A stretch of DNA of 64,000 bases. Source: WTFY01 sp964614915 (GTDB lineage Bacteria > Pseudomonadota > Gammaproteobacteria > UBA4575). A program made the translations under genes and the position numbers. This document shows, one piece after another, positions 8,274-16,863 of the stretch (its first letter is position 1; each line of letters opens with the position of its first letter). The stretch covers positions 186,001 to 250,000 of the forward strand of contig CAZTNC010000011.1 in the NCBI GenBank assembly GCA_964614915.1. Reading direction: 5' to 3'. The notes beneath the pieces were generated by a model. It did not search any database. It saw nothing but the letters and a program-made list of their open reading frames with translations, and was not told the DNA's origin.

Positions 8274-9968
8274 TCAGTACACATAATAAAAAATCAGGTA
8301 AACCCCAAGCAGGAAGGCAACCCACAGCACCATGCTGCCTGTGGGCCAGGTTCTGGCAAGCAGTCCCTGGGGTCCATGATGACGGTGCAGGCGTGCGCCT
8401 GCACTGAATGAGAGCCTCTTGATCCAGACAGCCACCTTTTGTTCACTGGCTACGACAGACTGCATGACGTGCTGTGCCAGCCAACGACCCGGTTTTCGAT
8501 AAATCCAGTCTGCATCCAAGTTCACCGAGCGCAATTCCGGAGGGTAGAGACCCTGTCGCACGAGCCAAGTAAAGGCGAGCGCCGAGAAGAACAGCAACTG
8601 AAGCTGGGTGGTTACGTGTGTCAGCGTGTAGGGCTGGTAGCCGATCTGATAGGGCAGCAGCGCATACAGGGTTTGCGGGAAGACCCCGATGCCTATGCAA
8701 AGCGCTGCAGCAAAAGCCATGGCGCACAACATGCTGACGGGTGCTTCCTTGCAGCGTATGCCACTGTCGTGGGCGAAAAAAGCAAAGTAGGGGATCTTGA
8801 TGCCTGAATGGTGAAATACACCGGCAGATGCGAACAGTAACACCAGCCATGCCAGGGTGTAGCCTTCGAGGGCGGCCGCCTCCATGATCATCGATTTCGT
8901 AACAAAGCCACTGAACAGGGGGAAGGCAGAAATCGATGCAGCGCCAACCACGCAAAAACCCGCGGTATACGGCATCGATTTGTACAGTCCACCCAAGTCC
9001 GAGCCGTTGATGCGGCCGGTGCGCAGCAACACGGCGCCCATGCTCATGAACAGCAGTGCCTTGTACAGGATATGCGCAAAGGCATGGGCCGCGGTGCCAT
9101 TGAGTGCCAGTTCCGTTCCGATTCCAACACCGACCACCATGAATCCCAGCTGGTTAATCATGCTGTAGGTCAGCACCCGGCGAAGATCATTTTCAATCAC
9201 CGCGTAGAAAATCGGAAAGGCGGTCATCAGCAATCCGATCCAGATCAGGATTTCCGTTCCCGCAAAAGCAGTTGCGAGCGCATATACCGCCATCTTGGTC
9301 GTGAAGGCGGAGAGCACCACGGTTCCGGTCACGGTAGCTTGCGGGTAGGCATCAACCAGCCAGTTATGCAGCAAGGGGAAGGCACACTTGATTCCGAAAG
9401 CAAGAAAAATCAGTGTTCCTCCAGGTGTTCCGGGGTCCATCTGGGTAAATTCAATGGACCCACTGGCGCGGGCATGCAGGATGATGCCGGTCAACAGCAG
9501 GAGTCCGGCAATGACCTGTACGATCAGGTAACGCATACCAGCCGCATAGGATGCCGGGGTACGCCGTGCCCAGATCAGAAACACAGAGGAAAGTGCAGCC
9601 GCCTCGAAGTAGATAAACAGTGTAATCAGATCACCGGCCAGCACCGCTCCAATCGCACAGCCTGCATAGATCAGGGTAACCATCTGCTGCAGGCGATCGC
9701 GGGTATGCAATGAGTAGAGGATCAACAGGAAAGCCGCAATGTGAAAGATCACGGCAAACATGAAGCTGAGCCTGTCGAGATGCAAGGTCGTCAGGAGCAT
9801 GCCAAGAATCTCGAACTCTGCACGAATGCCTGCGGGCAAAGTGTACAGCTGAAAAAAGGAAAGCACCGGCAACAGCAGCACATAAACGGCACGCAGACGG
9901 CCTTTCAGCAGCAAAGCCGGCAGCGCACCCAGTATCAGGATGAGTGCCGGGTTCAGACTAGACATCAC
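8274..9968 (-). CDS. MrpD/NuoM-type proton-conducting membrane subunit (third copy)
   Basis: A 564-residue polytopic subunit of the proton-conducting transporter family (MrpA/MrpD/NuoL/M/N). Residues used for proton translocation are present: the helix-5 Glu at E122 (FIYFEAAALSS), Lys194 (GIKCAFPLLHNWL), Lys225 (TTKMAVYA) and a later Lys in FVTKSMIM. It is longer than the other two copies because of an extra C-terminal cytoplasmic stretch and a final membrane helix. It overlaps the 84-residue gene upstream by 11 bases, showing a shared transcript, and is the last gene of the ten-gene operon. It is most likely an added antiporter-like channel in one complex. Confidence 0.88.
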   Translation of the reverse strand: MMSSLNPALILILGALPALLLKGRLRAVYVLLLPVLSFFQLYTLPAGIRAEFEILGMLLTTLHLDRLSFMFAVIFHIAAFLLILYSLHTRDRLQQMVTLIYAGCAIGAVLAGDLITLFIYFEAAALSSVFLIWARRTPASYAAGMRYLIVQVIAGLLLLTGIILHARASGSIEFTQMDPGTPGGTLIFLAFGIKCAFPLLHNWLVDAYPQATVTGTVVLSAFTTKMAVYALATAFAGTEILIWIGLLMTAFPIFYAVIENDLRRVLTYSMINQLGFMVVGVGIGTELALNGTAAHAFAHILYKALLFMSMGAVLLRTGRINGSDLGGLYKSMPYTAGFCVVGAASISAFPLFSGFVTKSMIMEAAALEGYTLAWLVLLFASAGVFHHSGIKIPYFAFFAHDSGIRCKEAPVSMLCAMAFAAALCIGIGVFPQTLYALLPYQIGYQPYTLTHVTTQLQLLFFSALAFTWLVRQGLYPPELRSVNLDADWIYRKPGRWLAQHVMQSVVASEQKVAVWIKRLSFSAGARLHRHHGPQGLLARTWPTGSMVLWVAFLLGVYLIFYYVY

Positions 9969-10212
9969 CGTAGTAGTCCTCGTCGCGCTTCACAAGCTTG
10001 CGCATTTGTTTGGCGAGCAGGACCAGGGCCACGCACGCAATGAAACCGAACCAGGCAAAAAAGCCGAACCAGTTTTCAAAAGGGAAGTTGGTGTGCTTGT
10101 GATAAAAAAAGTCGAGCAGCATCAATGCTGCGCACAAGGTATACAGGCCGTACACAAGCTTGCGAACGTTATCGGGACTGTCCAGCCAGTAGCGATGTTT
10201 CTTGCGTTTCAT
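9958..10212 (-). CDS. Two-helix small membrane protein of the antiporter operon
   Basis: An 84-residue protein with a basic N-terminus (MKRKKHRYW), two membrane helices at about residues 18-36 and 47-66, and a charged C-terminus (KRDEDYYGDV). It overlaps the upstream subunit gene by 4 bases and the downstream one by 11, so translation is probably coupled. It does not match any of the canonical MrpA-G proteins. The strict co-location between two MrpD-like genes argues for an accessory or assembly subunit of the antiporter complex. That role is inference. Confidence 0.75.
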   Translation of the reverse strand: MKRKKHRYWLDSPDNVRKLVYGLYTLCAALMLLDFFYHKHTNFPFENWFGFFAWFGFIACVALVLLAKQMRKLVKRDEDYYGDV

Positions 10213-11675
10213 GAATTGAAAACAGGGTACAGAAAATCATAAAGGGGCTGAATATAGAAAAACAGCAGCAATGTGGCTGCAGCCGTAGCACACAAGGGGA
10301 TCAGACACGCAAGCGGTGCTTCTTGGATCCCGGAACCGGTGACTGCCTGTGCCGGATCGGGCGGTTTGAAAAAAGCACGCAGGCCAATCGGCAGCAGGTA
10401 AGCACAGTTCAGCAAGGTGCTCAGCGCAAAGGCGAACAGCACGATGTAGTGCTGTGTGTCCACACTCCCTTCAATCAGTAGCCACTTGCTCCAACTGCCT
10501 ATGAACGGCGGCAGGCCGATCACACTGAATGCGGCGATCAGGAAAGCTGCAAAAGTGAATGGCATCTTGTGGCCGAGACCGTTGAGTTGGCTGACTAGCG
10601 TGTATTTTGTCACGGTGTAAATTGCACCGGCACAAAAAAACAGGGTAATTTTCCCGAAAGCGTGCGTGACGATGTGCAGGGCACCTCCCAGTGCAGCCGC
10701 AGGCCAGGCCAGTGCTGCCCCGATGACAATGTATGAAAGTTGACTGATGGTCGAATAGGCCAGCCGTGCTTTCAGGTTGTCCTTGCTGAGTGCGATTATC
10801 GAAGCGATCACCATGGTGGCCACCGCCAGCCACAGGATCCAGCCCGAGGCTTCCTGTGTTGCCAGGTAGTCGATCCCGAAGGTGTACACGGATATTTTCA
10901 GCACGGAAAATACCCCGGCCTTGACCACAGCAACGGCGTGCAGCAGGGCGCTCACGGGCGTAGGCGCAACCATGGCAGCCGGCAGCCAGCGGTAAAACGG
11001 CAACAGGGCGGCTTTCCCGATGCCGAGCATGAACAGCGTAAACAGCAGCACGGCAGCTAACCCCTGGGTATTCCCTTCAAGCACACCACCGGGCATGAAG
11101 TCCAGCGTACCTGCGCGAATCCAGGTAACGACCAGTGCGGTCAGAAAAAACATGATTGAGGTGCCAAGCAAAAGCCCCAGATAGACGCGCCCTCCACTTC
11201 GTGCCTCTGAGGTTTGTTTGTGCGTGACCAGGGGGTAAGTGGATAGTGTCAATGCCTCATAAAATATGAATAACGTGAACAGGTTTGCTGCAAAGGCAAT
11301 GCCCATGGTCGCTGCAATCGATACGGAAAAGAACAGATAAAACCGTGTGAGATTCTTTTCTGAATTCCCGTTCATGTAACCGATGGAATACATCGTTGTG
11401 AAAACCCAGAGACCGGATGCCAGCAAGGCAAAAACAAGCCCGAGGGGTTCCAGCTGGAACGCGATCGAAAGATTGGCAGAGATGTTCAGCAAGGTATGCA
11501 CTGGACTGGACTCGTGGTACAGCCCCAGCAACTGGGTGATGTACAAGAACAGGAGGATTCCAGCGAATAGTGAACTTGCCTCACGCAGCTTTGGCAGGTT
11601 GCGAAACAGGAGAACCAGGGCCCCGCCCAGCAGGGGGATCAAGAGTGCGAGCTCAAGGTGTTGCAGCAGGATCAT
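10209..11675 (-). CDS. MrpD/NuoM-type proton-conducting membrane subunit (second copy)
   Basis: A 488-residue polytopic protein of the proton-conducting transporter family. Translocation residues are conserved: Glu140 (FIFYEALTLS), Lys221 (GIGKAALLPFYRWLP), Lys252 (VVKAGVFS) and a late Lys in SWSKWLL. The APTPVSALLHA segment is the classical NuoM/MrpA-type signature. It starts 3 bases after the stop of the first MrpD-type gene and overlaps the next gene by 4 bases. By sequence it looks closer to NuoM/N-terminal MrpA types than to plain MrpD, so it may stand in for the missing N-terminal half of MrpA. Confidence 0.88.
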   Translation of the reverse strand: MILLQHLELALLIPLLGGALVLLFRNLPKLREASSLFAGILLFLYITQLLGLYHESSPVHTLLNISANLSIAFQLEPLGLVFALLASGLWVFTTMYSIGYMNGNSEKNLTRFYLFFSVSIAATMGIAFAANLFTLFIFYEALTLSTYPLVTHKQTSEARSGGRVYLGLLLGTSIMFFLTALVVTWIRAGTLDFMPGGVLEGNTQGLAAVLLFTLFMLGIGKAALLPFYRWLPAAMVAPTPVSALLHAVAVVKAGVFSVLKISVYTFGIDYLATQEASGWILWLAVATMVIASIIALSKDNLKARLAYSTISQLSYIVIGAALAWPAAALGGALHIVTHAFGKITLFFCAGAIYTVTKYTLVSQLNGLGHKMPFTFAAFLIAAFSVIGLPPFIGSWSKWLLIEGSVDTQHYIVLFAFALSTLLNCAYLLPIGLRAFFKPPDPAQAVTGSGIQEAPLACLIPLCATAAATLLLFFYIQPLYDFLYPVFNS

Positions 11676-11678
11676 TGC

Positions 11679-13157
11679 TCAGTGAAATAATGTCTGAATG
11701 GCGGTACTTGCAAACCCAAGGCTGAAGGAGGTATCCAGGCCAAAATAAAAGCTGCCTGCCACCAGCAACCACAGGGGGAACAGCATCTGCCGGGGTGCTT
11801 CAAGGATTACCTGGCTCTGGCGCGTAGCACTCACCGGGGTCTTGAAGTAGGCATGTTCAATGATTTTCCAAATATAAAGGATCGTCAACAGGGATCCTCC
11901 TACGACCACTATTGCTGCCAGCCAGTGCCCTTGTTCTATCGCTGCTGACAGTACATACCATTTACTGACAAAACCCGCCGTAAAAGGTATCCCGATCAGC
12001 CCCAGCCCCAGCAGAACCACGGCGGCCATGGTCCAGGGCATGCGCCTGCCCAGCCCCGCGAAATCCTCCAGTTGCACCGAGCCGATTCTCAGCAATACGC
12101 AGGCCATGGCCAGGAACAGCCCGCCTTTGATGATCGCATGATTGAACAGGTACACCATTCCGGCGATCGTCCCGTCCGCAGAACCCAGACCTATTGCCAG
12201 AGTCATGTAACCGATCTGTGCAACGCTGGAATAGGCGAGCATGCGTTTGATGTTTTCCTGAAAGATGGCGACAAAGGATGCTGTCAAGATGGCAATGATG
12301 GACAAGGGCAAGAGGATCTTGTCCAGATGAAATTGCTGCAGAGAAATTTCCTGCGGGAACAGGTCGAAAAAAAATCTCAGCAGTACGTATACGGAAACCT
12401 TAGTTGCAGTTGCCGACAGGAACACCGTGATCATCGATGGAGCATGCGCATAGGCATTGGGCAGCCAAAGGTGCAGCGGAAACAAGGCAATTTTCAGCGA
12501 AATTCCTGCGGTCAGGAAGGCAAAGGCCGCATGCAATGTTCTGGAGTCGACGATTGCCGGTATCCTCTGCTGTAAATCCTGGATGTTGAGGGTGCCGGTT
12601 AGCATGTACAGCAGGCCAACGCCAATCAATATAAAGGTGGCACCGATGGTCCCCATGATCAGATACTGGTATGCCGCAGTCAGGGCTCGTCGGTCACGGC
12701 CCATTGCAATCAACACATAGGAGGACAGTGAGCTGATTTCAAGGAATACAAAAATATTGAAGGCATCACCGGAGGCAATGATGCCCAGCAGGCCGGTCAG
12801 ACATAGCAGGTATGCGGAAAAAAACAGGCCGGCCTTCTCCGGTGGAATCTCCCGCTCGATGCTTTCTCGTGCCGCAATCATGGTGATGCTGGCTGTTGCG
12901 GCAACGATGATCAGTACGTAGGCACTTAGATGGTCAATGCGGTATTCGATTCCCAGCGGCGGTTCCCAGCCGCCCAGGTGGTAGGACAACACGCCGTGCA
13001 TGGACACTTCGTGCACCAGCAGTAAGGCGATGACAAAGGAAATGATGCTCACCGCAGTTGCCAGCAACCAGGCCCAGTTGGCCCGCGTCACCAGCACACA
13101 GGCAGGTGCACTGATCAGGGGAATCACCACTTGTAATGCAGGTAAATGAGCCAGCAC
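11679..13157 (-). CDS. mrpD: Na+/H+ antiporter subunit MrpD
   Basis: A 492-residue polytopic antiporter subunit, the best match to canonical MrpD/MnhD. Translocation residues are Glu140 (FVFLEISSLSS), Lys222 (SLKIALFPLHLWLP), Lys253 (ATKVSVYVL) and Lys in FVSKWYVL. The motif LPNAYAHAPS is typical of MrpD. Its ATG overlaps the last base of the mrpC stop codon, the usual mrpC-mrpD coupling. In Mrp complexes this subunit carries one proton path across the inner membrane, exchanging cytoplasmic Na+ for external H+. Confidence 0.93.
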   Translation of the reverse strand: MLAHLPALQVVIPLISAPACVLVTRANWAWLLATAVSIISFVIALLLVHEVSMHGVLSYHLGGWEPPLGIEYRIDHLSAYVLIIVAATASITMIAARESIEREIPPEKAGLFFSAYLLCLTGLLGIIASGDAFNIFVFLEISSLSSYVLIAMGRDRRALTAAYQYLIMGTIGATFILIGVGLLYMLTGTLNIQDLQQRIPAIVDSRTLHAAFAFLTAGISLKIALFPLHLWLPNAYAHAPSMITVFLSATATKVSVYVLLRFFFDLFPQEISLQQFHLDKILLPLSIIAILTASFVAIFQENIKRMLAYSSVAQIGYMTLAIGLGSADGTIAGMVYLFNHAIIKGGLFLAMACVLLRIGSVQLEDFAGLGRRMPWTMAAVVLLGLGLIGIPFTAGFVSKWYVLSAAIEQGHWLAAIVVVGGSLLTILYIWKIIEHAYFKTPVSATRQSQVILEAPRQMLFPLWLLVAGSFYFGLDTSFSLGFASTAIQTLFH

Positions 13158-13516
13158 TAGTTTTCGTCCTGAAGATCATCCTGTTCGTGAATGATGGTTT
13201 CGTCGACAGTGCCGTAAGCACGGTGGATTCTGGCAATGATCGCAAGTCCGAGCGCAGATGTTGACACCCCAACCACGATTGCTGTCAGGATCAGGACATG
13301 CGGTAGTGGATTCGAATATACGTCGGTCTCAGCAATCAGTATGGGTGCAGTCCCGCCTTTTACCTTGCTCATGGAGATAAACAGTATGAATACCGAGGTT
13401 TGAAAAATATTCAGCCCAATAATTTTTTTGATCAGGTTGGAGTCCGAGATGACAATATAAAAACCCATCATCATCAAAATGATCACGACCCAGTAATTGA
13501 AATAGCCTGTGATCAT
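13157..13516 (-). CDS. mrpC: Na+/H+ antiporter subunit MrpC (NuoK-like)
   Basis: A 119-residue three-helix subunit homologous to NuoK. Family features include the first helix with GFYIVIS, the segment LIKKIIGLNIFQTSVFI, and the third helix LPHVLILTAIVVGVSTSALGLA, in which TAIVVG is the MrpC/NuoK signature. A short acidic tail ends the protein. The gene lies 3 bases after mrpB and its stop overlaps the mrpD start. In the complex it sits beside MrpD in the lateral part of the membrane arm. Confidence 0.93.
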   Translation of the reverse strand: MITGYFNYWVVIILMMMGFYIVISDSNLIKKIIGLNIFQTSVFILFISMSKVKGGTAPILIAETDVYSNPLPHVLILTAIVVGVSTSALGLAIIARIHRAYGTVDETIIHEQDDLQDEN

Positions 13517-13519
13517 TGC

Positions 13520-13942
13520 CTATTCGCCGAACTCGTCAAGCGTGTAAAAAATTGCAATCATGACAGTGCCCACCGTGATACCCACCCCAAGTTCAATAAG
13601 AAAAATGCCCAGATGCTGGGCTTGCTGATGACCCTGCAGCAACACATTGTAGTCAAGGAAATTTCCACCCAGCAGCATGGTTGCCACACCAACTCCGGTA
13701 TACAGCAGTACGCCTGCTGCGATGAAATAACGGACAGTCTCGGTGGGCAGAATGCGTTGGGCCTTCTGCCGGCCATATATCAACGCATAAAGGATCACTG
13801 CAGCAGCAAATATTACGCCTGCCTGAAAGCCACCGCCGGGTCCATACTCTCCATGGAACTGCACATACAGGGCAAACAGCATGACTGCGGGGATAACCAG
13901 CCTGCAGACTTCTCGCAATATCAAGCTGGAACGGTGATTCAT
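13520..13942 (-). CDS. mrpB: Na+/H+ antiporter subunit MrpB (MnhB domain)
   Basis: A 140-residue membrane protein with the MnhB signature HGEYGPGGGFQAG near residues 30-42, which is diagnostic of MrpB. Four membrane helices are visible. The start overlaps the stop of the DUF4040 gene by 4 bases (ATGA type). MrpB packs next to the C-terminal part of MrpA in solved Mrp complexes and contributes to the sodium path. Assignment is secure. Confidence 0.93.
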   Translation of the reverse strand: MNHRSSLILREVCRLVIPAVMLFALYVQFHGEYGPGGGFQAGVIFAAAVILYALIYGRQKAQRILPTETVRYFIAAGVLLYTGVGVATMLLGGNFLDYNVLLQGHQQAQHLGIFLIELGVGITVGTVMIAIFYTLDEFGE

Positions 13943-14487
13943 GGTTTACGCCCGCTTCGCTTTGCTGTTTTTCCAAGTAAAAGCAAGACTCCCACAGCCG
14001 CTGTGAAGATCACTACGACTTCACCCAGTGTGTCGTAGCCTCGATAACTGGCCAGCACAGAAGTCACAACATTGGGTATGCCAATCTCCTCGCTGCTTTG
14101 CGTCAGGTAATGTGGGGCGACATGGGTGTGAATGGGGGCTTTTGCATCACCATACAGGGGCATGTCCAGTGTTCCGTAGATCAGGGCTGCCCCCGTAATC
14201 GTGATTACTGCAATCGGCAGAAACCTTTTATGCTTGCTGACAGTCTGTTCCCGACCTGTGATTGCAATGGTTGCCAGAAGCAGTATGGTAGTGATTCCAG
14301 CACCCACGGCAGCTTCGGTGAATGCGACGTCCACCGCATCCATTGCCACGAACAGACCGGCTGACAAGAAACTATAGACGCCGCTCGATAGTGCGATGGC
14401 CAGCAGACTTTTCATGCGTATCAGCACGATCACTGTAAGTGCCAGCAGGGTCAGAAGCGAAAAATTGACAATGGTTTCTATGTCCAC
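13939..14487 (-). CDS. DUF4040/MbhE-like subunit, equivalent to the C-terminal part of MrpA
   Basis: A 182-residue membrane protein. Residues 1-75 match the DUF4040 domain (LLALTVIVLIRMKSLLA, AFTEAAVGAGITTILL), which in a standard Mrp system forms helices near the C-terminus of the giant MrpA. The second half (DVVTSV-like PNVVTSVLASYRGYDTLGE, then a final helix) matches the MbhE-type domain, also part of MrpA elsewhere. Here both stand as one small protein, with no full MrpA in the operon. In archaeal MBH complexes the same domains are the separate subunits MbhD and MbhE. It is placed between mrpG and mrpB, exactly as in those operons. Confidence 0.85.
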   Translation of the reverse strand: MDIETIVNFSLLTLLALTVIVLIRMKSLLAIALSSGVYSFLSAGLFVAMDAVDVAFTEAAVGAGITTILLLATIAITGREQTVSKHKRFLPIAVITITGAALIYGTLDMPLYGDAKAPIHTHVAPHYLTQSSEEIGIPNVVTSVLASYRGYDTLGEVVVIFTAAVGVLLLLGKTAKRSGRKP

Positions 14488-14493
14488 AGGTCT

Positions 14494-14811
14494 TCAGGGC
14501 TCCTGGGGGTGCTTGGAATTTTGATCCGAAGCCTGGTTTTTTTCGCTGAGCACTGCGGTGTGTGCCAGGGCATGTACTGCGGTGGGGCCGGTGAGCATCA
14601 TGAACAGCAGGATCAGAATCAGTTTGATGATCACCAGCGGATCCTGCGATTGTGTGATCAGACCCAGCAAGATCAATATGGCCCCCAAGCTGTCTATGAT
14701 GCTAGCTGCATGCACCCTGGTATAAAAATCTGGCAGGCGCATGAGCCCCAGGGTTCCAATCAAGCAAAACACACTACCTAGTACAAGCAGTATCCAGCTG
14801 ACTACAAACAT
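14494..14811 (-). CDS. mrpG: Na+/H+ antiporter subunit MrpG
   Basis: A 105-residue three-helix protein with the MnhG signature GTLGLMRLPDFYTRVHAAS followed by DSLGAILILLGL. It lies 9 bases after mrpF and 6 bases before the DUF4040 gene. MrpG is an accessory subunit of the Mrp complex membrane arm, with MrpE and MrpF. The short charged C-terminus (residues 90-105) is cytoplasmic and poorly conserved. Confidence 0.93.
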   Translation of the reverse strand: MFVVSWILLVLGSVFCLIGTLGLMRLPDFYTRVHAASIIDSLGAILILLGLITQSQDPLVIIKLILILLFMMLTGPTAVHALAHTAVLSEKNQASDQNSKHPQEP

Positions 14812-14820
14812 GCCCAGACC

Positions 14821-15090
14821 TCACTCATCGACAGATTTCCCCAGAGAGTCGTGTCTGAACAGTTTCAGTACTGCAATCGTCGATATGAAATTAATCAGCG
14901 CATAAAGCAGCGCGATATCCAAGAAATCCGGTCGTGCGGTCAAAAATCCGAATAATGCGATCAACAAGACGACTGCAGTGCCAAATGTGTTAATGGCCAG
15001 GATGCGGTCAAAAATTGTGGGTCCAAGAGCCACACGCAGCAACAGGACAAACATGACGACCAGAATGGCAATGAATGCAGTTGTAAACAT
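14821..15090 (-). CDS. mrpF: Na+/H+ antiporter subunit MrpF
   Basis: An 89-residue three-helix protein with the MrpF signature RVALGPTIFDRILAINTFGT near residues 19-38 and the third helix DIALLYALINFIST. It lies 16 bases after mrpE. In Mrp complexes MrpF, with MrpE and MrpG, caps one end of the membrane arm and is needed for sodium export. Assignment is secure. Confidence 0.93.
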   Translation of the reverse strand: MFTTAFIAILVVMFVLLLRVALGPTIFDRILAINTFGTAVVLLIALFGFLTARPDFLDIALLYALINFISTIAVLKLFRHDSLGKSVDE

Positions 15091-15106
15091 AAGACCGTGT
15101 TCAGTT

Positions 15107-15595
15107 TCAGGAAGTATTGAGGCGCCCTTGCAGGACAGAAATCCGTTCCTTCATTTTTCCCTGCTGCAGTTTCTCGGCCGTCTCTTGAGTCAGTGAGTGC
15201 ACTTCGATGGTCTGATCGTCAACATCCAGTGTATATGTGCCGGGCGTCAAAGTGATGCAGTTTGCATAAGTGGTCGTGGCCACATCGTTGAGTTTTGATG
15301 TGGACACGGTACTTGTGTTGGGGGAAATCGGTAATTTTGGGTGCAATATTCTCCAGCTGACATCCAGATTGGAACGGACTACTTCCAGAAAAAACCAGGG
15401 CAAAAATCTGGGCAAATTGAGGCTGAAATACAGTGTATTGAAGTTAGGGTTTTGAAGCGCGAGCCTGTGGATGAGCCAAGCGACCAGCAGGCCGCTGGCA
15501 ATGCCCAAAGACAGCAACAGGATACCCAGATGTCCAGACAACAATATCCACAACAGGAGTAGCAGGGATGCCGCTATCAATATACGAATCAGCAT
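15107..15595 (-). CDS. mrpE: Na+/H+ antiporter subunit MrpE
   Basis: A 162-residue protein, first gene of the antiporter operon. The N-terminal half has two to three helices; the middle shows the MrpE pattern LPWFFLEVVRSNLDVSWRIL. The C-terminal soluble domain carries ANCITLTPGTYTLDVDDQ, the typical MrpE beta segment. It starts 77 bases downstream of hemY on the same strand. That gap holds a 6-bp hairpin (TGTCGC/GCGACA) without a T tract, so read-through from the hem genes is possible, but an own promoter is equally likely. Confidence 0.92.
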   Translation of the reverse strand: MLIRILIAASLLLLLWILLSGHLGILLLSLGIASGLLVAWLIHRLALQNPNFNTLYFSLNLPRFLPWFFLEVVRSNLDVSWRILHPKLPISPNTSTVSTSKLNDVATTTYANCITLTPGTYTLDVDDQTIEVHSLTQETAEKLQQGKMKERISVLQGRLNTS

Positions 15596-15672
15596 GGCTT
15601 ATTGCCGTACGTCGGACTATTCATGTCGCAGAATACTTGCGACAAAGGTGGGGTTCAAGCAAGAGGCCTGCC

Positions 15673-16863
15673 TCATGTGATCCGGGTGGCTAGACCCAGT
15701 CCTTTTTTCATGTAGCGGTGTGCAGCCTCAGTCTCATTGAGGTGCTCGTGCAAAGCCGCAAGTTCGGCACAAGTCTCGGCCAGGGGTTCCGAGTCCAGGC
15801 TGGATTCAAGGTGGTTCTTTGCCTTGTCCCAAAGCTCGGCTCGTTTACACAGGCGACCCAGTGTCAGGTGCAAGCTGGCATCGTGATCGTGCTGGGCAAT
15901 CCACTGCTCAGCCTGTTGTAGTGCAGATGTGACATCCACATGTTCCAGCAAACCGAATTGCCGGACCAACCCTGGGCTCCAGTGACGGTCCAACATGTCC
16001 GTTACCAAGGCTGCAGCTGTCTGGTGCCTGCCCTGCGCCCGCAGTGCTTTGACGTAGGCTACCGCCAGCATGTCATCAGCTGTAATTGTACTCCTGAATC
16101 GCTTGCCAAGATGTTCAATATCTTCGGCGGTTTCGCCACGCTTGGACGCTTCAAGTAGTCCACAAACCGTGTTTTTCCGAATTTTATCGAGTGTCTCGGG
16201 GCGAATACTGTGGTTCTTTTCCAAGTCATGGATAATGCCTGCGAGTTGTTGCCAGTCGTGCAGTTGTTCATAAGCACTGATAAACAGTTCGGCAATTTTG
16301 GAATTGTTAGCAATCTTCCCGCTGAATGACTCAATGCAGGCTAGGCTCTGTTCTGGCAAGCCCTGCTGCAAGAGGAATTCTGCGCGAAGAATGTCGAGTG
16401 CGGCTTGCTTTTCCGGCATAGATTTTTCTGCCTGTTCCAGATACTGGTCACGCAATTCGTGGTTCCCGTTCTGTTGTGCAGCGCGCGCTGCCCAGATGTA
16501 GTTGATGTGCGCACTACGGGCTTCACTAGCCCCTCGTATCAGCAGCTTCTCTGCCTGCCGCCAGTCCCCTGAGGCAAACTTGACCAGCCCTTGGCTTGTT
16601 TCCTCGGTGGCTTTGCGCTGCCTGCGTCTGGAACGAGCGGTTCGCAACCGAAGAGGTGCGTTAAATACAAGGCCAAGCAGACGCAAGGCCAAATACAGTA
16701 CGACCATTGCAACGCTAGCTCCGACTACAAATCGGACCAACGGCAGCTCGACCATGACATCGCCATAGGTGAAGACTGCAAGCCCCGGTGCTTGCATGAC
16801 GTACAGAATGATGCCTGCAAAGAGGGTCAAAAAAACCATGAAAATTAGCAAGGGACGCAGCAT
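15673..16863 (-). CDS. hemY: HemY-type heme-biosynthesis-associated TPR membrane protein
   Basis: A 396-residue inner-membrane protein of the proteobacterial HemY family (unrelated to the Bacillus protoporphyrinogen oxidase of the same name). Two N-terminal helices (residues 3-25 and 40-65) are followed by a basic stretch (TARSRRRQRK) and tetratricopeptide-like helical repeats to the C-terminus. It is encoded directly next to hemX with no gap, in the hemCDXY order. The family is thought to help organise late heme synthesis enzymes; its exact role is not settled. Confidence 0.9.
   Translation of the reverse strand: MLRPLLIFMVFLTLFAGIILYVMQAPGLAVFTYGDVMVELPLVRFVVGASVAMVVLYLALRLLGLVFNAPLRLRTARSRRRQRKATEETSQGLVKFASGDWRQAEKLLIRGASEARSAHINYIWAARAAQQNGNHELRDQYLEQAEKSMPEKQAALDILRAEFLLQQGLPEQSLACIESFSGKIANNSKIAELFISAYEQLHDWQQLAGIIHDLEKNHSIRPETLDKIRKNTVCGLLEASKRGETAEDIEHLGKRFRSTITADDMLAVAYVKALRAQGRHQTAAALVTDMLDRHWSPGLVRQFGLLEHVDVTSALQQAEQWIAQHDHDASLHLTLGRLCKRAELWDKAKNHLESSLDSEPLAETCAELAALHEHLNETEAAHRYMKKGLGLATRIT

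Noticed and set aside
9072..9713. 213-codon plus-strand frame opposite the third MrpD-like gene
   Set aside because: Antisense shadow; no domain, and the minus-strand gene has conserved catalytic residues.
13400..14038. 212-codon plus-strand frame opposite mrpC/mrpB
   Set aside because: Spans several validated minus-strand genes and shows no family features.
15596..15672. TGTCGC/GCGACA hairpin between hemY and mrpE
   Set aside because: Only a 6-bp stem without a T run; insufficient for a terminator or attenuator call.
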